Assembly (NCBI GenBank): GCA_041650595.1
Contig: JBAZKW010000001.1
Location: 159,915 to 223,914, forward strand
Reading direction: 5' to 3'
DNA from: CALFCX01 sp041650595
GTDB lineage: Bacteria > Margulisbacteria > WOR-1 > JAKLHX01
DNA: 64,000 bases
Notes under the pieces: model-generated
What the model was told of the DNA's origin: nothing
The model's database searches: none
What the model saw: only the letters and a program-made list of their open reading frames with translations
Translations under genes and position numbers: made by a program
Shown: one piece after another, positions 7,657-16,933 of the stretch
Numbering within the stretch: position 1 is the stretch's first letter
Layout: every line of letters starts with the position of its first letter

Positions 7657-8294
7657 TACTTACAGAACAAAAGAAATACGACGAAATTATAAAGATGCTT
7701 GAGGCTGCAAAAAGCGTTTTTATTGTAGGCTGCGGTACATGTGCGACGACGGCGGCCACAGGCGGTGAGGCTCAGGTAAAAGAATTTGCGGATAAACTTA
7801 AAAAAGACGGTAAAAAGGTGGTTGGAACGGTGGTTGTTGAGGCTACTTGTGACAGTAGACTCAGCAAAAAGGACTTTTCTGCGCATAAAGATGAAATAGA
7901 GAAAGCAGATGCTTTTCTGGTTATGGCCTGCGGTGCCGGAGTTCAGACTATTTCCGGACTTGTAGGGAAAGCAGTATTTCCGGCACTTAACTCCATGTTC
8001 GTGGCCAAAATAGAGCGGGTGGGTAAATATTATGAGATGTGCACTACCTGCGGGGATTGCCAGCTGGACAGGACCGGCGGTATTTGCCTTGTGACCAGAT
8101 GCCCCAAGAATACGCTTAACGGTCCGTGCGGAGGCTCTGTCGACGGAAAATGCGAAGTGAACCAGGACAATGACTGCGCCTGGGCTCTTATAGAAGAAAG
8201 ACTGAAACAGATCAATAAGATCGACAATATTTCGGAGTTCGAGCCGGTAAAAGACTGGACAACAGCCATACGCCCAAGAAAAATGGAGAAATAG
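7653..8294 (+). CDS. metV: MetV: methylenetetrahydrofolate reductase-associated zinc-binding protein
   Basis: The 213-aa protein matches the family annotated as methylenetetrahydrofolate reductase C-terminal domain, known as MetV in acetogens, where it partners MetF in the methyl branch of the Wood-Ljungdahl pathway. It begins with a Rossmann-like segment containing GCGTCATTAATGGE and ends with a Cys-rich region (CTTCGDCQ, then NGPCGGSVDGKCE) likely to bind zinc. It overlaps lysS by four bases and metF follows with no gap, which supports the MetV-MetF complex. Confidence 0.88.
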   Translation: MILTEQKKYDEIIKMLEAAKSVFIVGCGTCATTAATGGEAQVKEFADKLKKDGKKVVGTVVVEATCDSRLSKKDFSAHKDEIEKADAFLVMACGAGVQTISGLVGKAVFPALNSMFVAKIERVGKYYEMCTTCGDCQLDRTGGICLVTRCPKNTLNGPCGGSVDGKCEVNQDNDCAWALIEERLKQINKIDNISEFEPVKDWTTAIRPRKMEK

Positions 8295-9155
8295 ATGTCC
8301 TTTGAAAAGGCATTAAAGACCAAGAAATTTACAGTTACGGCGGAAATATTCCCTCCCAAAGGCACAGATACCGCCGCTGCGCTCAAAAAATCCGAAGATC
8401 TTAAGGACATAGTCGATGCGATAAATGTAACCGACAACCAGCGCGCGGTAATGCGCATGAATCCCATTGTTCTCTGCCACCAGCTGGTGCACAAAGGCAT
8501 AGACGCGATATATCAGATGTCCTGCAGGGACCGCAACAGCATGGGGCTTTCCAGCGATATACTTGCCGCTTCCTCGCTTGGTATAAAGAATGTCCTTGCG
8601 GTCACGGGAGATTATCCGCTGAGGAACGGAAAAATGCTGGCAAAGCCGGTCTTTGAACTGGATTCCGTACAATTGCTGGACTTAATAGGAAAACTTGAAA
8701 AAGGCTCTGATCTTAACGGCGCGAAATTAGAATCCTCTCCAAAATTTTGCCGCGGAGCTGTCGTAAATCCCTGCAGCGAGCAAATAAGTATGCAGATACT
8801 CAAACTCAAAAAAAAGGTCGACGCAGGAGCCTCATTTATTCAGACGCAAGTGATCTTTGATATTGATTCGTTTAAGAAATTCAGGGACAAGAGCTCCGCG
8901 ATAAAAACAAAGTATTTGCTCGGGATATTTCCGTTAAAGTCTCTTTCGGTAGCGCAATTCATGGCCGAAAAAGTTCCGGGCGTAAAAGTTCCTGAAAAAG
9001 TCCTTGTAAGGATGCAAAATGCCAAGGACCCGCTTCAAGAGGGGATAACTATAGCGGTTGAAACTATAAAAGAACTACGCTCTTACTGCGACGGAGTCCA
9101 TTTTATGACAATGAATGATACTGATGTGGTCAAAAAGATCATGGCGCGTATCTAG
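8295..9155 (+). CDS. metF: Methylenetetrahydrofolate reductase (MetF)
   Basis: The 286-aa TIM-barrel flavoprotein reduces methylene-THF to methyl-THF, supplying methyl groups for methionine or acetyl-CoA synthesis. It starts FTVTAEIFPPKGTD (the conserved E.FPPK block) and contains INVTDNQRA, QMSCRDRN, NVLAVTGDYP, GASFIQTQ and LLGIFPL. It directly follows metV, the arrangement known from acetogens and related anaerobes. Its last four bases overlap the end of the convergent gene on the other strand. Confidence 0.95.
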   Translation: MSFEKALKTKKFTVTAEIFPPKGTDTAAALKKSEDLKDIVDAINVTDNQRAVMRMNPIVLCHQLVHKGIDAIYQMSCRDRNSMGLSSDILAASSLGIKNVLAVTGDYPLRNGKMLAKPVFELDSVQLLDLIGKLEKGSDLNGAKLESSPKFCRGAVVNPCSEQISMQILKLKKKVDAGASFIQTQVIFDIDSFKKFRDKSSAIKTKYLLGIFPLKSLSVAQFMAEKVPGVKVPEKVLVRMQNAKDPLQEGITIAVETIKELRSYCDGVHFMTMNDTDVVKKIMARI

Positions 9156-11020
9156 ATACTTCCTGCTCCGACATTTAATCCGGTCGATACAACAAGACCA
9201 GGGGTATATTCATCATAAGCTATCCCTTGTTTTATTGTTTTGACTGTTTCTTTTGTGTTGAAGATCAGATTGAGAGGAGTTGTGACTACGCTTGCAGGAC
9301 CCGCAAATGTACCGAGAACGTTCTGTATATTGGTAGATAATATCTTTTGCCCACGCGTCGGATTCGGGAATGCTTTCCTGTGAACAGCGTCAAATCCGGT
9401 AGCCAGCGTCTGTCCGGGTAAAGTGACCGTGTTGGTAGCCCCTTTTACGGCGTATTTTATCCCTCCGAAAAATCCGACACCGTCCCCCGGCCTAAATGCA
9501 GCGGCTATTCCTGAAAAGAACATCGGCAACGATCCTTTTGCCTTGGTCTCAAGAGCGGTTACTGCGCCGTTTTTCATCAGCTCTGCCTGCACGGCCCTTT
9601 CTTTAGAGACTGTGCCATAAATATCAACAAGAGAAGCAAAGGCGCTGGAATCAGCGATCTGTTCATTATTGCCTATGGTCAACTTCATGGCTTTAAAGAT
9701 GTTTTCAAGCTGTGTTCCTACTTCAGGCGACTCTGTTATCATCTGCCGGCATTTTTCAAGATTTTCTTTGCCGGACGATGCCAGTTTCATGATTTCTTCA
9801 AGCTTTGCCTGCGTTTTTAGACCGGTCTCAAAAGTGTTGCGGTCATATTGATACCCGTTATTTTTAAGCCACTGATCGGTCTCTTTCCTGTGGCCTCTTT
9901 CGGTACTCTTTGCCACTGAATCCCTCAAGTCGCCGTCAAATTGAGCGGCAAGATCGTATTGGCCAAGTGATACGAGTTTCTCAATCTTTTCTTTGTACAG
10001 GTCCAACGTAAGTTCTCTGGCTTTTCCGAGGTCTTTGTTGTCTCCGGTCCTTGCAGCCAGGAACTCCTTGGATTTCTGCAGGAATTTTTCCGTTTCCGGC
10101 GTAGCCTTGCCGTTGTTCAGCAATTTATCCGCTGCTTCAAGATTTTTTAGCTCTCTTGCCATCTCTTTGTATTTGCCGGGACCTCCGTGCATCAGCATCA
10201 GGCATTTATAAGGCGCGGTAAATTTGATCGCTTCTATCTCTTTTTTTCTGTCTTCCATCACGCGGTTATCGAACTCTGATGACAGCCTGTCGGCCAGTTT
10301 TTCTCTTAATTTCTGAGTCCTGTGGTCCTGGGGTATGACCAGTTTTCCGTCTTGTCCTATCGTTATGCGCTCTTTTCCGATATACAGATTTCCGTCCTTG
10401 CCTGTTTCAACTGAGTGAGTACCGGGGAGTCCGGTCTGTTCTTTGTCTACGTATTTGCTCAGCGAACGTTCCAGATCCGGATCAAGTCCTGATTTTTTAA
10501 CTTCTTCTTGTGACAGTCTTTTTGGTATTGTCATCGCTTTTGAGACTTCTTCTTTTGCTATCGGATGGACAATTTGATTAAGCTCGGCTGCGCCTTCAGG
10601 AGCTATATCAATGCGGCCGCCAGGAATAATGTCTGCGAGCCCGCCTTTTGGAGTAATGTCCTGAGCTGCGAGTTTTGCTGTAAAAGAATCTTCAGTCAGC
10701 TTGGTAGAAGCTTTTTGGGTTTTGTCTATCAGAAGCTGCTGCAGTGCCTGAGCGCTTTGGATGCCTTTGATCCCGAGCCTGCTTTTTTGTTCCTGTGACA
10801 ATCCTGCATAAAGAGTCTCGGAGTTGATATGGCCGGATTCATCCGTGCTCTTTTTTACAAGTTCCTTGGTTTGCGGAAGGGGTTGAGCGAATTTCGTCTC
10901 CAAACACAATACATTGCTTGCCGTGGTGACAGGGGCACTATAAGCAGGAGCACTTGCAGTATTGGAAGTTTTTGGCGATGAGCCCGAAGCAACCGCACTT
11001 GTATTGCCGCCGTCCGCCAT
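9152..11020 (-). CDS. Uncharacterised 622-aa protein
   Basis: No family was recognised. The N-terminus (about 1-45) is Ser/Thr/Ala-rich and has no signal peptide. Residues 50-480 are charged and mostly helical in character, with many Lys/Glu-rich segments. The last 140 residues contain Gly-rich and hydrophobic stretches (around LPMFFSGIAAAF, FFGGIKYAV and TFAGPASVVTTPLNLIF) that may touch membrane. AAGGAG precedes the ATG. The gene converges on metF with a four-base overlap, and a TraB/ChaN-like gene lies upstream on the same strand. The layout could suit a cytoplasmic structural or exported protein; no function is claimed. Confidence 0.8.
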   Translation of the reverse strand: MADGGNTSAVASGSSPKTSNTASAPAYSAPVTTASNVLCLETKFAQPLPQTKELVKKSTDESGHINSETLYAGLSQEQKSRLGIKGIQSAQALQQLLIDKTQKASTKLTEDSFTAKLAAQDITPKGGLADIIPGGRIDIAPEGAAELNQIVHPIAKEEVSKAMTIPKRLSQEEVKKSGLDPDLERSLSKYVDKEQTGLPGTHSVETGKDGNLYIGKERITIGQDGKLVIPQDHRTQKLREKLADRLSSEFDNRVMEDRKKEIEAIKFTAPYKCLMLMHGGPGKYKEMARELKNLEAADKLLNNGKATPETEKFLQKSKEFLAARTGDNKDLGKARELTLDLYKEKIEKLVSLGQYDLAAQFDGDLRDSVAKSTERGHRKETDQWLKNNGYQYDRNTFETGLKTQAKLEEIMKLASSGKENLEKCRQMITESPEVGTQLENIFKAMKLTIGNNEQIADSSAFASLVDIYGTVSKERAVQAELMKNGAVTALETKAKGSLPMFFSGIAAAFRPGDGVGFFGGIKYAVKGATNTVTLPGQTLATGFDAVHRKAFPNPTRGQKILSTNIQNVLGTFAGPASVVTTPLNLIFNTKETVKTIKQGIAYDEYTPGLVVSTGLNVGAGSI

Positions 11021-11100
11021 TGGGTTCTCCTTATTTTACGTTCTAATCCCTTTTAATATACTTCGATATATAAGGGGGGTATCTTGCACGTAAATTACGG

Positions 11101-12018
11101 CTAAAATTGGGGTGGGAGCTCTAGGGGGAACGCGTGGGATATGTTCTCTATATAGGATTCAATATCTTTTATTTTATAATGTATCATTTCTTTTAGGCCA
11201 AAATGGGCCATATTTGCGGCAGATAGTGCTCCCGCACGCAAACAAACGGTACTGCCCTTTCTGGCATCAGACCCGCTCTCAAAAAAACCGCACCATATCC
11301 TTGCGTCCAGCCGGCCCGGTCTTTCTATTGTCAGCATCAAGTTATTTTTGTCGCCGAAACTCCCGCAAAAGTATTTCCGTATTGTATTTTTATCGTCAAA
11401 AGAACGCGTTTTTGGCGACAGTATCACCACGCTGTTTTTGGACCTTTTTATGCCGTCGATCAGTTCTGTATCACCGGTAAAATGGCCTCTGCCGGCAAGC
11501 ACGATTATCCTGCATGGAGCGGATACTGTATTGATAGTCGAAAGCATACTTTTATTGCGCCCTTTTACCGCCTCATCCAGTTCGGCAAATAGCCTGTCAG
11601 CATCCTGTTTTGTATTGACAGTGTCAAGAAGGGTTCTGGCTATTTCCAGGCACCTGAGGGTCAGCCTTACATTGTCCCACCCGATCACCATGATATCTGA
11701 TGTGACGCTACCGGTCTCCATGAACTCTCTTTTTTTGGCAAATTCAAGGAACGGGACTCTTTCCATAAGTACAACATCACCTGTACGTGCTATCAACCGC
11801 AGCAGTTCCGAATTAAAAGCCTCGTCCAGATTGGATGTGTGCTGCGGATCTCCCAGACAAATGACTTTGGCACTAGATATGTCGCTGTTGCTTTGCGGAT
11901 CGATATCAAAATTTTCTTTGACAAAAGCCTCAACGGATAATTGTTTCTCTTCTTTTAACGCGCCAAAAACCGATATTAGTATCCCGGAAGTGACGGGGCT
12001 GGCAATGCTTGTGATCAT
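11101..12018 (-). CDS. TraB/ChaN-like protein (weak match)
   Basis: The 305-aa protein has an early GDPQHTSNLDEAFN segment (about 56-69), VVLMERVPFLEFA, GWDN, and a later IIVLAGRGHFTGD (about 171-183). A first G-[DE]-x-x-H and a later AG-x-x-H is the layout of the TraB/TIKI and ChaN/EreA-like superfamily of hydrolases and heme binders. This is a motif-level resemblance only. A sigma-28-like promoter ends eight bases before ATG 12018, so the mRNA is probably leaderless. Residues 1-20 are mildly hydrophobic but not a clear signal peptide. Confidence 0.75.
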   Translation of the reverse strand: MITSIASPVTSGILISVFGALKEEKQLSVEAFVKENFDIDPQSNSDISSAKVICLGDPQHTSNLDEAFNSELLRLIARTGDVVLMERVPFLEFAKKREFMETGSVTSDIMVIGWDNVRLTLRCLEIARTLLDTVNTKQDADRLFAELDEAVKGRNKSMLSTINTVSAPCRIIVLAGRGHFTGDTELIDGIKRSKNSVVILSPKTRSFDDKNTIRKYFCGSFGDKNNLMLTIERPGRLDARIWCGFFESGSDARKGSTVCLRAGALSAANMAHFGLKEMIHYKIKDIESYIENISHAFPLELPPQF

Positions 12019-12026
12019 GGCAATAA

Positions 12027-12054
12027 TATCTCGACTCGATTTTGGCGAAATTTC
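12027..12054 (-). promoter_or_regulatory. Sigma-28-like promoter of the TraB/ChaN-like gene
   Basis: On the minus strand GAAATTTC (12054-12047), 13 bases, then CGAGATA (12033-12027). Only eight bases separate it from ATG 12018. The same CGAGATATTATT string and spacing to ATG occurs before the ROK-like kinase. Confidence 0.7.
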
Positions 12055-12084
12055 AGTTATATCGGTGAAATGAAGGGAAAAGGA

Positions 12085-13350
12085 TTATTGTCTGCCGCCG
12101 ACTACTATCTCTTTTATCCTTACAGTGGGCATGGCATCCGTAACAGGAGCATGATCTCCCTTTCCGCAAGTCCCCGTAATAAAGTGAAGGTCTGTTCCGA
12201 CCATATCTATATTCTTTAATACTTCCGGTCCGTTGCCTATGAGAGTGGCGCCGCGCAGAGGCTCTTTTATTTTTCCGTCTACGATTTGGTAGGATTCCTG
12301 TATGTCAAAGACAAAATCTCCGTTAGTCACATTGACTTGCCCGCCGCCCAGTTTTTTTACCAAAATACCTGTCTTTATCGAAGCGATTATTTCTGCAGGA
12401 TCAGAAGACCCTTTTGCAATATACGTATTGGTCATCCTGGGTTGGGGCTTTTCGGCAAAACTTTCCCTGCGGCCGTTGCCGGAAGGCGTGATCCCCAGCA
12501 GTTTTGAATAGTAGATATCGCTCATAAAACCTTTCAAAACCCCGTTCTCGATCAGAATTTTCTTTTTTGAGGGCGTTCCCTCGTCATCGAATTCAAAAGA
12601 GCCGTATAAGCCCGGGACCGTTGCATCGTCGATCACTGTTATCAGCTCCGACGCGACCTTATCGCCGATCTTTTTATAGATCGATATCCCTTTTTCAATA
12701 AAATCAGCTTCAAGCCCGTGGCCGCAGGCTTCGTGTATCAGGGTGCCGCCGGCCTCGCTCATGATAACTACGGGCATTTTTCCTGACGGGGCATGTCTTG
12801 CGGACAACATTTTTACCGCTCTTTCGGCCGCTAGCGCTGACAAAGCTTCCAGATCGGACTTTATCAGTTCTTCAAACCCAAAAGCGCCTCCGGCCGTTTC
12901 AAATCCTGTTTGTATGACGCCGTTATCGGCGGCAATGACATTTATTACGAATCTCGCTCTCTTTCTGGTGCCGGCCGATGACAAGCCATCGGAGTTAGAT
13001 ATCTCGATATCTTGGACAACATCGCCGTAGCTCACAGAGACCTGCTTTATCAAGGGACTAATTTTTCTTACAACGGAATCGGCTTTTTCAAGCAGGGCGA
13101 TCTTTGTGCTCAGAGAATCCTCTTTTTGGCTGCCGCTGCGGCTTTCATATGGCTTGGCAAAGAACCTGTAATCTGTCTGCCGGCCTTTTATTGTCCTTAT
13201 GCCTGTTCCGCATATAAGCCCGCCTGATAATTTGTCGACATGGCCGTCTTCAAGGAGAATAGAGCTGGAATAGGTCTTCTCGTGAAAAACATCGGCAAAA
13301 TCCGCGCCGCTTTCTTTTTTTGCCAGTGCTGCATCTTGGCCATTTATCAT
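12085..13350 (-). CDS. tldD: TldD/PmbA family metalloprotease, TldD type
   Basis: The 421-aa protein carries the TldD zinc motif HEACGHGLEADF (HExxxH, about residue 205), a downstream GSFEFDDEGTPSKKKILIENG block and a C-terminal GTCGKGDHAPVTDAMPTVRI segment. TldD with its partner TldE degrades or matures peptides. No TldE (PmbA) gene is next to it. A TGCTATAAT box ends six bases before the ATG, suggesting a leaderless mRNA independent of the upstream panE gene, 29 bases away. Confidence 0.93.
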   Translation of the reverse strand: MINGQDAALAKKESGADFADVFHEKTYSSSILLEDGHVDKLSGGLICGTGIRTIKGRQTDYRFFAKPYESRSGSQKEDSLSTKIALLEKADSVVRKISPLIKQVSVSYGDVVQDIEISNSDGLSSAGTRKRARFVINVIAADNGVIQTGFETAGGAFGFEELIKSDLEALSALAAERAVKMLSARHAPSGKMPVVIMSEAGGTLIHEACGHGLEADFIEKGISIYKKIGDKVASELITVIDDATVPGLYGSFEFDDEGTPSKKKILIENGVLKGFMSDIYYSKLLGITPSGNGRRESFAEKPQPRMTNTYIAKGSSDPAEIIASIKTGILVKKLGGGQVNVTNGDFVFDIQESYQIVDGKIKEPLRGATLIGNGPEVLKNIDMVGTDLHFITGTCGKGDHAPVTDAMPTVRIKEIVVGGRQ

Positions 13351-13356
13351 ATTGGT

Positions 13357-13365
13357 ATTATAGCA
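13357..13365 (-). promoter_or_regulatory. Extended -10 box of tldD (leaderless)
   Basis: TGCTATAAT on the minus strand, with its last base six positions before ATG 13350. Confidence 0.55.
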
Positions 13366-13379
13366 GGGGGCTTGTTACT

Positions 13380-14336
13380 TCAAATGCGGCTTTTCTTTTC
13401 CTTGAACTTTACAAGTTCGGTCAGCATAAGGTTGGCCGGAGCTGATATCCCGGAGTCTTTTGCCATCTGGCTTATCATACCGTTCAGGTAGTCTATTTCG
13501 GTCTTTTTACGTTTTTCCAGGTCTTGCAGCATCGACGGCTTGTGAGATGCGGTGAGCGGGATCAAGTGATTGAACAATATTTTTGAATAGTCCTCTTTGA
13601 GCTTGGTCTCAAGAGTGACCCCGCGTTTTTCGGCAATTGCATAGATCTCCGAAAGCACCCGTTTCATGATGTTTTTTGTATATTCGGAGTCGAGAAGCTG
13701 ACCGTAGTTAACCTGCAAGACAGTGGAAAGAGCGTTTAGAGCGCAGTTGTATAATATTTTGTTCCAAAGGTGCATTTCTATTTGTTCCGTAGTCCTTGTC
13801 TTTATTCCTGCCGCGGTAAAAGTGCGGGCAATTTCTTCGACAGCGGGTTGTGCGGTCTTTTGGCTGATCCTGCCTATTACCACATCGTCGGCCGATACGA
13901 GTACTTTGACGACACCGGGGGAGGGGATCTCTGCGCCGAAGATGATCATGCCGCCAAGCGCCTGGTCCGCGCCTATGTTTTTTGCAATTATTTCGGTGTT
14001 TCCTATGCCGTTCTGCAGCGAAAGGACCAGAGTGTCCATGTTGATTATGTTCCTAAGGTCCGAGGCGGCGGAAAACGTATCATATGCTTTTACGGTAATG
14101 AGTATGAGGTCAAAGGAGCCCGCGTGGTCTTCTTTTACGTCGGGGCTGTTCGAATAGCAAAGCAGGTTGGAATTGACCAGATAATCTCCCCAGATGCCTT
14201 CAATCTTTAGCCCTCTGGATTTTATGGTTTCCATATGCTGGGGTCGGCCAAGCATGACGACTTCTTCGCCGGCCTTTGCAAGAAACCCGCCGAAAACTGA
14301 GCCGATCGCTCCCGCGCCGTAGATCAGGATTTTCAT
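13380..14336 (-). CDS. panE: 2-dehydropantoate 2-reductase
   Basis: The 318-aa protein starts MKILIYGAGAIGSVFGGFLAKAG, the NADP-binding GxGxxG fold of the ApbA/PanE family, which reduces ketopantoate to pantoate in pantothenate synthesis. The conserved LSLQNGIGN block, the K...N pair in LWNKILYNCALNALS, and a C-terminal SMLQDLEKRKKTEIDYLNG segment all match. With coaX in the same window, two coenzyme A pathway steps are represented. A TGCTATCAT box ends seven bases before the ATG. Confidence 0.94.
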   Translation of the reverse strand: MKILIYGAGAIGSVFGGFLAKAGEEVVMLGRPQHMETIKSRGLKIEGIWGDYLVNSNLLCYSNSPDVKEDHAGSFDLILITVKAYDTFSAASDLRNIINMDTLVLSLQNGIGNTEIIAKNIGADQALGGMIIFGAEIPSPGVVKVLVSADDVVIGRISQKTAQPAVEEIARTFTAAGIKTRTTEQIEMHLWNKILYNCALNALSTVLQVNYGQLLDSEYTKNIMKRVLSEIYAIAEKRGVTLETKLKEDYSKILFNHLIPLTASHKPSMLQDLEKRKKTEIDYLNGMISQMAKDSGISAPANLMLTELVKFKEKKSRI

Positions 14337-14343
14337 GGGATAT

Positions 14344-14352
14344 ATGATAGCA
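14344..14352 (-). promoter_or_regulatory. Extended -10 box of panE (leaderless)
   Basis: TGCTATCAT on the minus strand, seven bases upstream of ATG 14336. Confidence 0.5.
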
Positions 14353-14414
14353 GATAAACGTTGAAATACAAAGACTAAAAACGAACATTTATTAATGGCT
14401 CAGTACTCTTTTAA

Positions 14415-14450
14415 AAGAAAAAAACCGGGCCCGCTAATGCAGACCCGGTT
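14415..14450 (-). terminator. Terminator after the 788-aa phosphohexomutase
   Basis: An 11-bp stem (14424-14434 with 14439-14449, including GU pairs) with loop ATTA is followed on the minus strand by a run of seven T. Confidence 0.85.
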
Positions 14451-14469
14451 TCCTTATCAATATACTGTT

Positions 14470-16836
14470 CTACTGTTGGCCGTACTTTTTCGTAACTGTT
14501 TCGGCAAAAGCGGTCAAGTAATCAGTTCCTCCCTCAGCGGTGCCATATTGATCAAATCCCAGGTGTCTGTCCAGGGCGTCAAACCGTGAAATAAGATGTA
14601 ACGGATTTGGGCCTTCAAACGGTTCTGCGACCTCTTTGTAATGTCTCATCAATGACTCAGTTCCGGAAAGCCGCAAGCATGACATATAGAGGAAATTACC
14701 GTCTTTATCGTAGAAAGTGACGATAGGTCCTTCTTTTCCTGGTACTCCGGCATGGAACACCTGCATCTCAACACCATCGTTAAAGGTCGTTGTCAGGACT
14801 TCGGGATTTACCAATTGGCACTGTTCATTTGCAGGATCAGCAAGAACAAGATAAGCATCGTCTAAGATCTTGGTCCCGGTACCTACGATCTGATCCGCTT
14901 TGTAGCCGAATAATGCAGCCAATTGCTCCCTGTTTTCAGGTTCTTCCAGAGCGAACATTTTTGCTGCAATACCGGCTTTTATTGCATCTGCATTTGCCAT
15001 TACATCTGGTTCCAGGCTTCTGGCTGCCGCCATATTCGGAAGATATGTATCCATTCTTTCGTAATAGAACAGATTACCGAGTTTTTCGGCCATTTCAACA
15101 TAGAGATCGACCAGATTTCTGTTTTCTACATCACATCTGGCAGAGGCTGCGATCAGCGATAATGTTTGGGCGATCGTGCTTTTATCTTTCTGAATAACGG
15201 CTCCTTTAGGATCGGTATCTCCGAGAAGTCCGACGTTTGCCCCGCCGCTTTCCTCATTTTCCGAGAAAATAACTGCGTCAGAACCGTATTCATCCTCGAT
15301 CCTTTTTGCAAGCATGCCCTGATATTTAAAGCCGACGGATGTGAGGACCAATTTCATGCCGAACATTTTTGCCAAGGCATGAAATATTCTGGATGTAGGC
15401 AGCGTTGATAATATGAACATCTTTGAAGTGTCTACTCTTCCGGCCGCTATTTCCTCCCGGATTTTATTCACATCTCTTGTCCCTATGGTCTTTTCAAAAT
15501 AGTCCAATATTCTGTTGTAGGTGTTTAGCGCAAATATCTGCTGAGGCGTGAACCTGATGATATTTACATCATTACCCTTGTGGACCATTTTTGTTGTATA
15601 AAGCCCGAACTTTCTGGCAACGGGAACTGATTCAGCGGGTACTATGACTGCCGGTCCGGTGCGATCAGCGTCCTTGTCGCCTGACACGGACAAAAGTATT
15701 CTTGGATCTGAAGCAAGCTCTTCGAGCACACCTGTTTGCTCTAGTGTTGCCGGTTCTGAAGGATCCGGCCGTTCAACTCCACCCATGTGCGGAGCAGGCT
15801 TGTTGTTCATTATAATAACGCTGGCTCTCCAGTCGATATCTGGGAGCAGTCTATCCAGATAAAATTCAGCGGCAGGCCCTAATGCGCCCCAGAGGCCGTC
15901 GACAAGGAACTTTGATCCTTTACCCATAGATGCCTTGATCATGGCGATTGCGTCGGGAGACAACAATTTAGACAAATAGTCGTCCCAGTAGATCTGTTTG
16001 GCGTCAACAACTTGCAAAAGGCGTGAATCTTCGGGCCCGATAACTATCCATCCTCTGCCTCTGCCTCCGTTATACAGATATCTTACGTAGCTGGCGATCT
16101 TTTCGGATTCAACATCAGTATCAACTCCGCCATTTTCGTTGCCTGATTTAAAAGCTCCCTGAGCTCCGTCGTTATGACTGGCTGTAAAGTTAAAAGAAGA
16201 TGCCAAGCCAAAGTGCCATGCCATATAAGAACTTACAGGGGTTTCTGTTATATTTCCGGGGAGATCGATAACTGCTCTCATTCCGTTCCCAGTAACGATC
16301 CTGTGAGATAATTTGCAGAACTGGTCGAGGAAATATCTGCCGTCGTGATTAATAAAAGCGCCTTGCTGATCTGTCGGGAATTCCTGTCGAATGTAAGCCG
16401 AATACGCTTGCGCTACAAAAGCGACCACTGGCATGCTCAGTTGACGCGCGAACTCTGGATCTTGGTTTGCATATGCTGATTCGAGCAGTGCTCTGACGGC
16501 TGTTCGTCTTTCAGGGCCGATCGGCATTTTTGCCGCGTCAAGTTCTTTGAGCCCTCTGGAGATATCAAGAGTCAGCCCTCTTACCCCGGCAGTTGACTTG
16601 TATAAACGGTCAGTGAACCAATCTATCTGACTTTGGTATCGGCTAAGGAAGTTTCTATTTATTTGAAAAGCAAGTCCTCTGTTTCCTTCACGCAAAGCTT
16701 GAGATACTGTAACCCCCTGTCTGCTAATATCCGTTATGCGCGTATATCCTGATTCCCTGACCATTCTATCTTGCCTTGCCAGATATCCATTCGGATGTAT
16801 TGCGGTCGAGTATGTTGCTAAAACACGATTTGCCAT
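14470..16836 (-). CDS. Large divergent phosphohexomutase (phosphoglucomutase/phosphomannomutase superfamily)
   Basis: The 788-aa protein keeps all four superfamily sites in order: the phosphoserine loop FTASHNDGAQG (about 216-226), the metal site SGDKDADRTG, the sugar-specificity segment SENEESGGANVG, and the phosphate loop LSGTESLMRH near the C-terminus. Normal family members are 450-550 aa. Here about 200 extra residues precede the catalytic serine and further insertions occur, so the substrate cannot be named. A conventional pgm lies 4 kb away, so this is probably a specialised paralogue. A GGAG site and a sigma-28-like promoter precede it, and a strong terminator follows. Confidence 0.85.
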   Translation of the reverse strand: MANRVLATYSTAIHPNGYLARQDRMVRESGYTRITDISRQGVTVSQALREGNRGLAFQINRNFLSRYQSQIDWFTDRLYKSTAGVRGLTLDISRGLKELDAAKMPIGPERRTAVRALLESAYANQDPEFARQLSMPVVAFVAQAYSAYIRQEFPTDQQGAFINHDGRYFLDQFCKLSHRIVTGNGMRAVIDLPGNITETPVSSYMAWHFGLASSFNFTASHNDGAQGAFKSGNENGGVDTDVESEKIASYVRYLYNGGRGRGWIVIGPEDSRLLQVVDAKQIYWDDYLSKLLSPDAIAMIKASMGKGSKFLVDGLWGALGPAAEFYLDRLLPDIDWRASVIIMNNKPAPHMGGVERPDPSEPATLEQTGVLEELASDPRILLSVSGDKDADRTGPAVIVPAESVPVARKFGLYTTKMVHKGNDVNIIRFTPQQIFALNTYNRILDYFEKTIGTRDVNKIREEIAAGRVDTSKMFILSTLPTSRIFHALAKMFGMKLVLTSVGFKYQGMLAKRIEDEYGSDAVIFSENEESGGANVGLLGDTDPKGAVIQKDKSTIAQTLSLIAASARCDVENRNLVDLYVEMAEKLGNLFYYERMDTYLPNMAAARSLEPDVMANADAIKAGIAAKMFALEEPENREQLAALFGYKADQIVGTGTKILDDAYLVLADPANEQCQLVNPEVLTTTFNDGVEMQVFHAGVPGKEGPIVTFYDKDGNFLYMSCLRLSGTESLMRHYKEVAEPFEGPNPLHLISRFDALDRHLGFDQYGTAEGGTDYLTAFAETVTKKYGQQ

Positions 16837-16896
16837 CTTCTTTCTCCTTCTGCTTCCAATTTTATTAGAGTCTTAATCCGACTCCGACTCTGTTTA

Positions 16897-16924
16897 TCTA
16901 TCGTCAACTTTTGTCCGAAATTTC
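16897..16924 (-). promoter_or_regulatory. Sigma-28-like promoter of the 788-aa phosphohexomutase
   Basis: On the minus strand GTGAAATTTC (core 16924-16917), 13 bases ending TTGA, then CGATAGA (16903-16897); 60 bases before ATG 16836. Confidence 0.7.
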
Positions 16925-16933
16925 ACATATTTT

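Noticed and set aside
11041..11100. A further sigma-28-like site before the 622-aa gene
   Set aside because: CGAAGTA is present on the minus strand, but the expected -35 position reads CAAGATAC, only four of eight matches.
11348..12073. A 241-codon open frame on the plus strand
   Set aside because: It is antisense to the TraB/ChaN-like gene, which has ordered motifs and a promoter. The plus frame is Ser/Leu-rich with no recognisable domain.
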